From Anaerolineae bacterium (GTDB lineage Bacteria; Chloroflexota; Anaerolineae; JAAYZQ01), in NCBI GenBank assembly GCA_016929795.1, contig JAFGIA010000077.1, positions 1 through 44,511 on the forward strand: a stretch of DNA of 44,511 nucleotides. The letters run 5' to 3'. Every line of letters starts with the position of its first letter. The stretch's first letter is position 1. The translations under genes were made by a program, and so were the position numbers. The notes under the pieces are model-generated. The model was not told where the DNA came from. It saw nothing but the letters and a program-made list of their open reading frames with translations, and searched no databases. Shown in pieces: positions 1-7,072 of the stretch.

Positions 1-1
1 G

Positions 2-1249
2 GTCGTGGTCATTGGCCCCGACCGCAAGCACAAGATGGAGCTCTACAAGGACTCGCGCTATTTCGGCGCCGGGTCGGACACGCCCTTTACCATCGATCCC
101 TACACGGGCGAGCGGCGCAGGGCGACGTACAAGGACGTCAAGAACTTTGCCAAGCTGGCGCAGGCGCTGCCCAACATCGACTTTCACATGTCGCTCGGCA
201 TCGTTCAGGACGTGCAGGTGGGCACCTATGACCGCTGGCAATACCTGGCCATGCTCGAAGGTACGACCAAGCCGATCAACATCACAGCGGTCGACATCGA
301 CGGACTGCGCGACCAGCTCGAGATGGCCTACATCCGCGTCGGCGGCAAGGACGAGTGGCGCAAGGGACCGATCTTTTCCCTCTACATCGAGCCGGTCTCT
401 CCCCTGAGCCACTCGGAAGAGGTGGTGCAAAAGATCCTCTTTGCGGCCGATCACGAGATCCCCTTCGTCTACACACCCTGCCCGTTGGCGGGCGCCACGT
501 CGCCGACGACGCTGGCAGGCACCGCCGTGCAGGCACTGACGGAGAGCCTGTTTGGCATTTTCCTGGCACAGACGCGCAAGCCAGGCGCGCCGATGATCAT
601 CGGTGGACTGATGTCGAACATGGACATGCAGACCACCGTGTACTGCTACGGCTCGCCCGAGATGGCGCTGTTGAGCGCGGCGTACACTGACATCACCAAG
701 TGGCTGGGCGTGCCCGAGTACGAGACGGCAGGCTGCTCCGACGCCAAGATGTTTGACGAGCAGGCAGCGCTGGAAGCGACGATGAACATCACCACAGCAG
801 CACTCATCGGCGGCAACATGATCCACGACGTCGGCTACCTGGAGCAGGGCCTCACCAGCTCGCCCGACATGATGGTCGCGTCGAACGAGATCATCGACCG
901 GGTCAAGCGCATCCTGCGCGGCATCCCGGTGAATGACGAGACAACGGCGGTCGACGTGATGGACGAGGTAGGCCCGGGCGGACACTACCTGGAGCACGAC
1001 CACACCTACACGCGCTTCAAAACCGAGATCTGGCGCCCGACGCTCACCGACCGCCTCGGCTGGGATCAGTGGGTGGCGGCGGGGAGCAAGACCTACCGCG
1101 AGCGCGTGCACGACCGTGTGATCGAGATTCTCGAGGCCGAGACCGAGCCACTGCTCGACGAACAGATGTACAACGAGCTCAAGCGCATCTGCGAGCTGGC
1201 CGACGAGCGGCACAAGGGCGAGGAGCTGGATTACAACATCTTTGGCTAA
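2..1249 (+). CDS. MttB-family (trimethylamine methyltransferase-like) corrinoid methyltransferase, 5' end cut by window
   Basis: The reading frame is open to the left edge (codons Val-Val before the first possible GTG at 5), so the true start lies outside. About 415 residues are present against roughly 480-500 for the family, so some 70-90 N-terminal residues are missing. The sequence reads as the MttB/COG5598 family: a TIM-barrel enzyme that moves a methyl group from a quaternary or tertiary amine to a cognate corrinoid protein. Typical stretches are YTPCPLAGATSPTTLAG, the glycine-rich GGLMSNMDMQT and the C-terminal DHTYTRFKTEIWRPTLTDR. There is no in-frame amber codon, so this is a pyrrolysine-free member, as in glycine-betaine demethylases (MtgB); the substrate cannot be read from sequence. 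The partner corrinoid protein is not in the window and probably lies upstream. The downstream activase and small Cys protein support the role. Confidence 0.88.
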   Translation, partial: VVVIGPDRKHKMELYKDSRYFGAGSDTPFTIDPYTGERRRATYKDVKNFAKLAQALPNIDFHMSLGIVQDVQVGTYDRWQYLAMLEGTTKPINITAVDIDGLRDQLEMAYIRVGGKDEWRKGPIFSLYIEPVSPLSHSEEVVQKILFAADHEIPFVYTPCPLAGATSPTTLAGTAVQALTESLFGIFLAQTRKPGAPMIIGGLMSNMDMQTTVYCYGSPEMALLSAAYTDITKWLGVPEYETAGCSDAKMFDEQAALEATMNITTAALIGGNMIHDVGYLEQGLTSSPDMMVASNEIIDRVKRILRGIPVNDETTAVDVMDEVGPGGHYLEHDHTYTRFKTEIWRPTLTDRLGWDQWVAAGSKTYRERVHDRVIEILEAETEPLLDEQMYNELKRICELADERHKGEELDYNIFG

Positions 1250-1256
1250 AGTGCCA

Positions 1257-1316
1257 GGGACAAGGAGCAAGTAGCAAGTGACAGGGGCCTGTCACTTGCT
1301 ACTTGCCGCTTGTCCC
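1257..1316. repeat. 60-base near-perfect inverted repeat behind the methyltransferase gene
   Basis: Arms 1257-1285 and 1288-1316 pair almost completely (GGGACAAG...GTGACAGG against CCTGTCAC...CTTGTCCC) around a two-base centre. One arm contains the tandem words AGCAAGT-AGCAAGT. It starts 7 bases after the stop codon. No T-run follows, so it is not a classical terminator; an RNA 3' end or processing hairpin is likely. Confidence 0.8.
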
Positions 1317-1333
1317 TTTCAGCGAGGGGGATC

Positions 1334-1654
1334 ATGGCAAAGGCAGAGATTACATCGGGCATTTGTGGGTTCACGGCGACGGTGCGGGCCATGATGGACG
1401 GCAGGAAGGTCAAGTTAGCGATCGACAGCGACTGCGACGCGATCCAACGCCTGGCGGAAGAGCTGACGGAAGTAGAGCCGTTCAAGGAGATCAGCTTCCG
1501 CGGCGAGGGGCCGCGCACGCTGGAAGCGGGGCGCCGGCACTGCTACCATCCCGCGTGCCCGGTGCCCGTGGGCATCATCAAGACCATTGAAGTGGAGGCA
1601 GGGCTGGCCCTGCCCGCAGAAGCCAGGATCGAGCTGAGCAAGGATGACGAATAA
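1334..1654 (+). CDS. Small conserved cysteine protein of MttB/RamA clusters (DUF6951-like)
   Basis: This encodes 106 residues. The ATG at 1334 is preceded by GAGGGGG at a good distance; upstream in-frame codons lie in the hairpin and are unlikely to be used. I recognise the type of small protein placed between MttB-family methyltransferases and their activases; the family name DUF6951 is from memory and unverified. Four cysteines stand out: C11 in GICGF, C34 in DSDCD, and C70/C75 in HCYHPACPVPVGIIK. They could bind a metal or cluster. No signal peptide or membrane segment is visible. Its stop overlaps the start of the next gene by 11 bases, suggesting translational coupling. Function is unknown; a helper in corrinoid loading or electron transfer is possible. 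Confidence 0.75.
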   Translation: MAKAEITSGICGFTATVRAMMDGRKVKLAIDSDCDAIQRLAEELTEVEPFKEISFRGEGPRTLEAGRRHCYHPACPVPVGIIKTIEVEAGLALPAEARIELSKDDE

Positions 1655-3644
1655 CCTGGTATTGGGGATCGATACAGGCGGCACCTACACCGATGGCGTG
1701 CTGCTCGAGTACGAGTCGCGACGTGTGCTCGCGTCGCACAAGAGCCTGACGACGAAACGCGACTTTTCCATCGGCATCGAGAATGTCATCGACGGCATCC
1801 ACATCGATGACCCGTCAGCCATACGCATGGTGTCGGTGTCGACGACGTTGGCGACGAATGCCATCGCCGAGGGCAAAGGCAAGCGCGTCGCGCTCTTTCT
1901 CATTGGCTACGACCCCGACCTGATCGACAAATTCAAAATGGCGCAGCGCTTTGCCACGCCCAACTACTACTTTTTCGATGGCGGGCACAACCTGTACGGG
2001 CATGAGAAAAAACCCCTTGACCTGGCAGCCATCCTGGCCAAAGTGAGCGAGCTGCGCGGCAAGGTCGATGCCCTCGCTGTGTCTGCCTATTTCAGCCCAC
2101 TAAACCCGGAGCATGAGAACCGCGCCTACAAGGCGATCGCCAGCGTGTGTGACCTGCCCGTGGTGTTGGGCCACCAGCTTTCGACCAGGCTTGGCTCTGT
2201 GGAGCGGGCGACGACGGCAGCGCTGAACGCGTCGCTTCTCGCCGTCCTCCAGGATTTCGTGATCGCCGTGCGGCGTGCCATGGAGCGGCGGCACATCGAC
2301 GCCCCGCTGATGGTGGTGCGCGGCGACGGCACGCTGATGAGCGACGAGTTTGCAGCGCGCACGCCGGTCGAGACGATCCACTCGGGCCCGGCGGCGAGCG
2401 CCATCGGCGGGCGGTTCCTGTCGCGCCTCGACGACGCGCTGATCGTCGACGTGGGCGGCACGACCACTGACATTGCCCTCATCGAGCGCGGCCAGGTGAC
2501 GGTCAGCGAAGAAGGAGCCACCGTCTCTGATTTCAAGACGTCGGTCAAGGCGGCCAATCTCCTCTCCATCGCCCTCGGCGGCGACAGCCACATCACGCTC
2601 GGTCACGACAAAGAGATCCGCCTGGGCCCCGAGCGAGTGACGCCGCTCGCCTACCTGGCACACCAACATCCAAAGGTGGGCGCCCAGCTCAAGGCGCTGT
2701 CGATGCGCACGTGGGCACAGGCCACGCCTGACTGGCTCGAGTATTGGTTTCTCCTGCGCGAGCCCCCGGACAGCCTTCTGAAGGGGCAACGCGAGAGGGA
2801 CCTGGTCGAGTGCCTGCGCAGCGGGCCGCGGCCCGTACCCGAGATCCTGAAGCAGCTCAGCGTGCTCCACGCGGCACAGGTGGGTGCAGGCGAATTGATG
2901 CGGCAAGAGATCGTCGGCAAGGCCGGGCTCACCTCGACCGACCTGATGCACATCGACGGGCGCTATGCCGTGTGGGACAGCGAAGCGTCACGCCACGCGT
3001 GGCAGGTATTTTGCCAATTCCAGTTCAAGGACCCGGACAGAGTGCGGGAGGAAGTGTGGACGCTGGCGAGCGAGACGATCGTACATGCGATCGTCACCTT
3101 CCTGGCGGAGAAGTCTCTCGACCTGGGTGACAGGCAGAGAGCGCTCAATGGCAGTGACGCCGATTTCGCACGCTGGTTCTTTTACAACAGCCTCTACCAG
3201 GCGCATCCGTATCTCGAGACGTCCGTGCGGCTGCGCCAGCCGATGATTGGCATCGGCGCGCCAGCGGGCATCTTTTTGCAGTCGGTGGCAGAGGCGCTGC
3301 ACACGGATCTGATCTTGCCCGACCACCACGAGGTGGCAAACGCGGTGGGCGCGATCGCTGGCAGCGTGATGGTAGAGGAGGAGCTGCTCGTCTACCCGCA
3401 GTTGTCGCGCGACGGTCTGGAGGTGCTCGGCTACTTTGTGCAGGCACACGACGAGCGGCGCGCGTTCGAAGAGCTGGGCGAGGCGCTCGCCCATGCCCAC
3501 GGGCTGGCCCGCGAGCGCGCCTTTGGCGCTGCCCTCCGCTCAGGTGCCGACAATCCGCAGGTAACCGTTACCGAGCTGACGGATGGCCTGGATACATACC
3601 GGGTGCGGGCCAAGGCCGTGGGGAATCCGAGGTTGGCAAGGTAA
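1644..3644 (+). CDS. Hydantoinase/oxoprolinase (HyuA)-type ATPase
   Basis: This 666-residue protein has the ASKHA-type ATPase signature twice. The N-terminal phosphate loop GIDTGGTYTD lies near residues 8-17 (HyuA_N), and a second loop, IVDVGGTTTDIAL, lies near residue 270 (hydantoinase A core). The C-terminal part ends in the usual PDHHEVANAVGAIAGSV segment. Classical N-methylhydantoinases and 5-oxoprolinases pair this subunit with HyuB, but no HyuB gene is present here. The gene is instead embedded between a corrinoid methyltransferase and a RamA-type activase. It may be an ATP-using partner of the methyl-transfer system, for example a second corrinoid reactivase, or it may open a ring of an N-methylated substrate. 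The ATG at 1644 overlaps the preceding gene. Confidence 0.8.
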   Translation: MTNNLVLGIDTGGTYTDGVLLEYESRRVLASHKSLTTKRDFSIGIENVIDGIHIDDPSAIRMVSVSTTLATNAIAEGKGKRVALFLIGYDPDLIDKFKMAQRFATPNYYFFDGGHNLYGHEKKPLDLAAILAKVSELRGKVDALAVSAYFSPLNPEHENRAYKAIASVCDLPVVLGHQLSTRLGSVERATTAALNASLLAVLQDFVIAVRRAMERRHIDAPLMVVRGDGTLMSDEFAARTPVETIHSGPAASAIGGRFLSRLDDALIVDVGGTTTDIALIERGQVTVSEEGATVSDFKTSVKAANLLSIALGGDSHITLGHDKEIRLGPERVTPLAYLAHQHPKVGAQLKALSMRTWAQATPDWLEYWFLLREPPDSLLKGQRERDLVECLRSGPRPVPEILKQLSVLHAAQVGAGELMRQEIVGKAGLTSTDLMHIDGRYAVWDSEASRHAWQVFCQFQFKDPDRVREEVWTLASETIVHAIVTFLAEKSLDLGDRQRALNGSDADFARWFFYNSLYQAHPYLETSVRLRQPMIGIGAPAGIFLQSVAEALHTDLILPDHHEVANAVGAIAGSVMVEEELLVYPQLSRDGLEVLGYFVQAHDERRAFEELGEALAHAHGLARERAFGAALRSGADNPQVTVTELTDGLDTYRVRAKAVGNPRLAR

Positions 3645-3645
3645 G

Positions 3646-3715
3646 TTGGTAGATTGGGGATTGGTAGATTGGTACGCAGACACCAATCCCCAATCCCCAA
3701 TCCCCAATTTACCAA
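3646..3715. repeat. Tandem ATTGGGG/ATTGGTAG palindromic element
   Basis: The left half (3646-3673) repeats TTGGTAGATTGG words. The right half (3682-3715) is their complement, with CAATCCC units in tandem, so the transcript can fold into a long hairpin. It begins one base after the HyuA stop and ends shortly before the GntR start. The same ATTGGGG word recurs at 14705-14729. Confidence 0.8.
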
Positions 3716-3736
3716 TATACCGAATTGGGGTGTAAA

Positions 3737-4396
3737 ATGGAACTCGAGCGAGTCGATACCAAGCGCGCGTACGAGCGCGTCCGAGACAAGATCACGACGC
3801 TGGCGATGGCACCGGGCGAGGCGATCAACGAGCAGGCACTGGCGCATGAATTGGAGATGGGCGTGGTGCCCGTGCGCGAGGCGCTCAAGCTGCTGGCGCA
3901 CGAGAACCTGGTGACAATCACACCCCGCCACGGCATGTACGTGGCGGACGTGAACGTGCCCGACCTGGAGCGGATCAGCGAGATGCGTCTGGCGCTCGAG
4001 GGCCTGAGCGCCAGGCTGGCAGCAGCGCGGGCGACGGAGGACGACCTGGTGGTGCTCGAAGCGCTGCGGCGCCAGCAGACGGCTGCGCTCGGCGAGGCAA
4101 GCGACGCCGACCGGCGGCGCCTGATCGACGTCGACCACAAGTTCCACCAGGCGGTGGCACAGGCCGCGCATAACAAGTACCTGGAAGAAGCACTCGAGCG
4201 CCTGTTCGGCCTGTCGCAGCGGCTCTGGTACCTGGTGCTGCCCGAACTGGCGTTTCTGGCGCCGGCCGTGGAAAAACACCTCAATCTGGTGACTGCGATC
4301 CGCGATGGCGATGGAGACCAAGCCGAAGCGATCATGCGTGATCACGTTGCCGAGTTTTATGACAAGGTGCATGACGTGCTCGCAGCAGGGAGGTAG
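3737..4396 (+). CDS. GntR-family regulator with FCD ligand domain
   Basis: This encodes 219 residues from the ATG at 3737 (a TTG at 3725 is an alternative, but lies at the edge of the repeat). Residues ~8-75 form the winged helix-turn-helix, with the typical ERVRDKI, PVREALKLLAHENLV and TPRHGMYV stretches. Residues ~80-210 form a FadR-type FCD helical bundle, with DVDHKFHQAV and EKHLNLVTAI supplying the His/Asp set that often holds a metal near the ligand. It lies inside the methyl-transfer cluster, so it probably senses the methylated substrate or a breakdown product and controls these genes; that is inference. Confidence 0.88.
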   Translation: MELERVDTKRAYERVRDKITTLAMAPGEAINEQALAHELEMGVVPVREALKLLAHENLVTITPRHGMYVADVNVPDLERISEMRLALEGLSARLAAARATEDDLVVLEALRRQQTAALGEASDADRRRLIDVDHKFHQAVAQAAHNKYLEEALERLFGLSQRLWYLVLPELAFLAPAVEKHLNLVTAIRDGDGDQAEAIMRDHVAEFYDKVHDVLAAGR

Positions 4397-4484
4397 AACA
4401 CACACCGCTTGGATGAACGGATTGGGCTCGGGCAGGGCGTGAGATCCGTCCATTCGAGAAATCTGCGTTCTTGAGGAGGAGCAG

Positions 4485-6170
4485 TTGAATACAGTTCGGG
4501 TCAGCTATGGCACCGACGAGCGGTCGGTTCAGGTAGAGCAAGGCACCAACCTCGGTGAAGCCATCATCCAGACAGGGCTGCCGCTGGAGCAGCCGTGCGC
4601 CGGGCGCGGCACCTGCTTGAAATGCAAGGTCATCGCCCAGGGGGTGCTCAGCGCGCTCGACGAGCGCGAGATCGAGGGCCTCACCGAGGCGGAAAAGGCG
4701 TCCAACTACCGGCTGGCTTGTAGAGCGCAGGTGATGGGCGACGTGGAAGTCACGCTGGCGCCCATCGAGGTATACACGAACAAGGCCTTCCGCGCCGGCC
4801 TTGGCTACAGGCAGGGTGATACCCCACTCGGGCTGGCCATCGACCTGGGGAGCACGACCGTTGCGGCGTTCGTGACCACGCCCGACAACGGACAGGTCTG
4901 GGCCGGGGCGGCGGCGCTCAACCAGCAGACGGCCTTTGGTGCCGACGTCATCTCGCGCATGGCGGCGGCGCAGCGCGGCCCCGATTTCAAGCGAAGGCTG
5001 TCGATGCTGGCGCTATCGTCTATCGTGCAGGCGATGGATGCACTCAAGCTGACGCCCCGCATCAAGCAGCGCATCAAAAAGGTAACCATCGTCGGCAACT
5101 GCGCGATGCACCACCTGCTCCTCCAGCTTCCAGTCGACACGCTCGCCGAGCTGCCCTTTCAGCCGCACAGCGTCGACACCGTGCGCAATCCGGGTGCCGC
5201 ATTCGGCGACACTTTTCCGGCAGGGGCGACGGTGGCGCTGCCGCCGCTGATCGGCGGGTTCGTCGGCTCGGACGCGCTGGCGTGCCTGGCGTACTATGAT
5301 TTCGACAGGGCACCGGGGCCGATGGCAGCCATCGACCTGGGGACCAATGGCGAGGTGATGGTCACCAATGGCGAGCGGATCGTCGTCGCATCCACGGCAG
5401 CGGGCCCCGCGTTCGAGGGTGTGAATATCTCGTGCGGCAGCCGGGCTGTGGAGGGCGCGATCGTGGGCGTCGAAGCCAACTTGCAGACAGGCGACCTGTA
5501 TCTGCGCACAATCGGGGATCACCCGCCGGTGGGGCTGACAGGATCGGGGCTGCTCGACCTGGTGTGTGCGTTGCGCAAGGCCGGCGCCATCGAAGAGAGT
5601 GGGCGTTTTGCGCGCGAGCACCCGGTGTTTGCGCACAGGATGAGTGTGGATGAGCGCGGTGTCCGGCGCCTGCTGATCACCGACCAGGGCGTCGACCTGA
5701 CAGGCGCCGAGTCGCTGGAGGACGCGCAGAGGGTATCGCTCTACCTGACGCAGCACGACGTGCGCGAGCTGCAAAAGGCCAAGGGGGCGATCCGCGCCGC
5801 GACAGAGACGCTGATGGCGCAGCTCGGCCTGGAGGCGACGAACCTGGAGCGTGTGATCCTGACCGGCTCGTTCGGCAGCCAGCTCAACGTGGCGGCCGTG
5901 GTGGGCCTGGGCATGATCCCGCCGGTGCCCATCGACCGTGTGGAGCCATCGGCGAACGGCGCCGGTTTCGGCGCGGCGCTCTTTCTCGACGATGAGGAGT
6001 TTGCGCGTGGCGAGCGGATCGCAGCAGCAGCCGAGCAGATCGATCTGGATCTCGACCAGGGGTTCAATCGCCGCTACATCGAGGCCATGACGCTGCCCGG
6101 CGGCGACGAAGGGTGCCCGGGAAGCAGGGGCGGAAATCCAGGAACCGCAAACGCGGAGACCCGGAATTGA
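4485..6170 (+). CDS. RamA-type reductive activase of corrinoid proteins: ferredoxin domain plus ASKHA (DUF4445)
   Basis: This encodes 561 residues. The TTG start is supported by AGGAGGA at 4474-4480, five bases upstream. Residues 1-95 form a plant-type [2Fe-2S] ferredoxin with C38-x5-C44-x2-C47-x31-C79. The rest is the ASKHA-fold domain, with phosphate loops AIDLGSTTVAAF (near 115) and AIDLGTNGEVMV (near 285). These proteins use ATP and low-potential electrons to reduce inactive Co(II) corrinoid back to Co(I), so they keep MttB-type systems running. It follows the GntR gene after 88 bases. The final ~20 residues (Gly/Asn/Arg-rich) look like an extension beyond the family domain. RamA of methanogens has different Fe-S domains, so this is the bacterial ferredoxin-fused form. 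Confidence 0.87.
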   Translation: MNTVRVSYGTDERSVQVEQGTNLGEAIIQTGLPLEQPCAGRGTCLKCKVIAQGVLSALDEREIEGLTEAEKASNYRLACRAQVMGDVEVTLAPIEVYTNKAFRAGLGYRQGDTPLGLAIDLGSTTVAAFVTTPDNGQVWAGAAALNQQTAFGADVISRMAAAQRGPDFKRRLSMLALSSIVQAMDALKLTPRIKQRIKKVTIVGNCAMHHLLLQLPVDTLAELPFQPHSVDTVRNPGAAFGDTFPAGATVALPPLIGGFVGSDALACLAYYDFDRAPGPMAAIDLGTNGEVMVTNGERIVVASTAAGPAFEGVNISCGSRAVEGAIVGVEANLQTGDLYLRTIGDHPPVGLTGSGLLDLVCALRKAGAIEESGRFAREHPVFAHRMSVDERGVRRLLITDQGVDLTGAESLEDAQRVSLYLTQHDVRELQKAKGAIRAATETLMAQLGLEATNLERVILTGSFGSQLNVAAVVGLGMIPPVPIDRVEPSANGAGFGAALFLDDEEFARGERIAAAAEQIDLDLDQGFNRRYIEAMTLPGGDEGCPGSRGGNPGTANAETRN

Positions 6171-7072
6171 CGGCGGGAGTGGAGACGAGCACGAAAAGCC
6201 AGGCAGACCTCAGCGGCTACCTGGCCGTGCTGCTGGCGGCAGCAGCATGGGGCACCTCGGGCGTCTTGGTCAAGTTCGTGGCGGCAGAGGTAGAGGTATC
6301 AGCGTTGGCGCTGGCCTTCTGGCGCGACATCAGCACGTTCGCGGTGCTCTTTACAGGCCTGGCGCTCTTTCGCCGGTCGTGGCTGCGCGTCGACCGGCGC
6401 GATCTGCGCTGGCTGGTCGGACTGGGCGCCAGCCTCGGCATCTTTCACGTCTTTTGGAACCTGGGCGTGATGGTCAACGGCGCGGCGGTCGCGACCGTCC
6501 AGCAGGCCGCCATGCCCGCCATCGTCGCTGTTGCCGCCTGGGCGCTGTGGCGCGAGGCAGTGACGTGGGTCAAGATCGCCGCCATCACTCTGACCTTCGT
6601 CGGCACCGTGCTCGTGTCGGGCCTCGACGTCGAGGGCGCCGTCCAGATCTCGCCCGCCGGCCTGTTCATCGGCCTGGGCATTCCGATCACCTACGCATCT
6701 TGGAACCTCTTTGGCAAGAAGGTGCGCGAAAAGTACAACCCGATCACGACGCTGACCTACGCCTTTCTCTTTGGCTGGCTCGTGCTGCTGCCGCTCCAGA
6801 TCTTTACCCCACAGCCCTTTCCCGTACCCGCGCCAGCGCTGTTCTGGTTCGCGGCGCTCATCTTTTTCGCGACGATCCTGTCGTTTGCATCCTACACCTT
6901 TGCCCTTGGCAGGCTGCCGGCGAGCGTGGCGAGCATCCTGGTGATGAGTGAGATCGCCTTCGTCGCCGTGTACGCCTACGTCCTCCTCGGCGAGCGCCTC
7001 ACCGTGGCCCAGATCGTTGGCTCCGCCCTCGTCATTGGCGGTGTCCTGTTGCTATGGTGGCGAAGACGATAA
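6167..7072 (+). CDS. EamA/DMT-superfamily transporter
   Basis: This encodes 301 residues with about ten hydrophobic helices in two EamA repeats (first repeat from GYLAVLLAAAAWGTSG, second from AGLFIGLGIPITYASWNLFG). I chose the TTG at 6167: it overlaps the activase stop as TTGA, and GGAG at 6155-6158 sits 8 bases upstream. An earlier GTG at 6113 would add 18 charged residues. It is a likely exporter or permease of a small metabolite in the inner membrane. Coupling to the activase suggests a link to the methylated-amine pathway, but DMT proteins cannot be assigned a substrate from sequence. Confidence 0.85.
   Translation: MTAGVETSTKSQADLSGYLAVLLAAAAWGTSGVLVKFVAAEVEVSALALAFWRDISTFAVLFTGLALFRRSWLRVDRRDLRWLVGLGASLGIFHVFWNLGVMVNGAAVATVQQAAMPAIVAVAAWALWREAVTWVKIAAITLTFVGTVLVSGLDVEGAVQISPAGLFIGLGIPITYASWNLFGKKVREKYNPITTLTYAFLFGWLVLLPLQIFTPQPFPVPAPALFWFAALIFFATILSFASYTFALGRLPASVASILVMSEIAFVAVYAYVLLGERLTVAQIVGSALVIGGVLLLWWRRR

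Noticed and set aside
2..1249. Pyrrolysine-containing methyltransferase
   Set aside because: No in-frame TAG occurs in the visible part, and no pyl genes are present in the window.
2100..2951. Long open frame of 283 codons opposite the HyuA gene (also 5013-5774, 3431-4453, 20431-21324, 24931-26076, 33694-34992)
   Set aside because: Each mirrors a real gene on the other strand, is rich in Arg, His and Gln, has no recognisable domain and no ribosome site. High GC creates such shadows.
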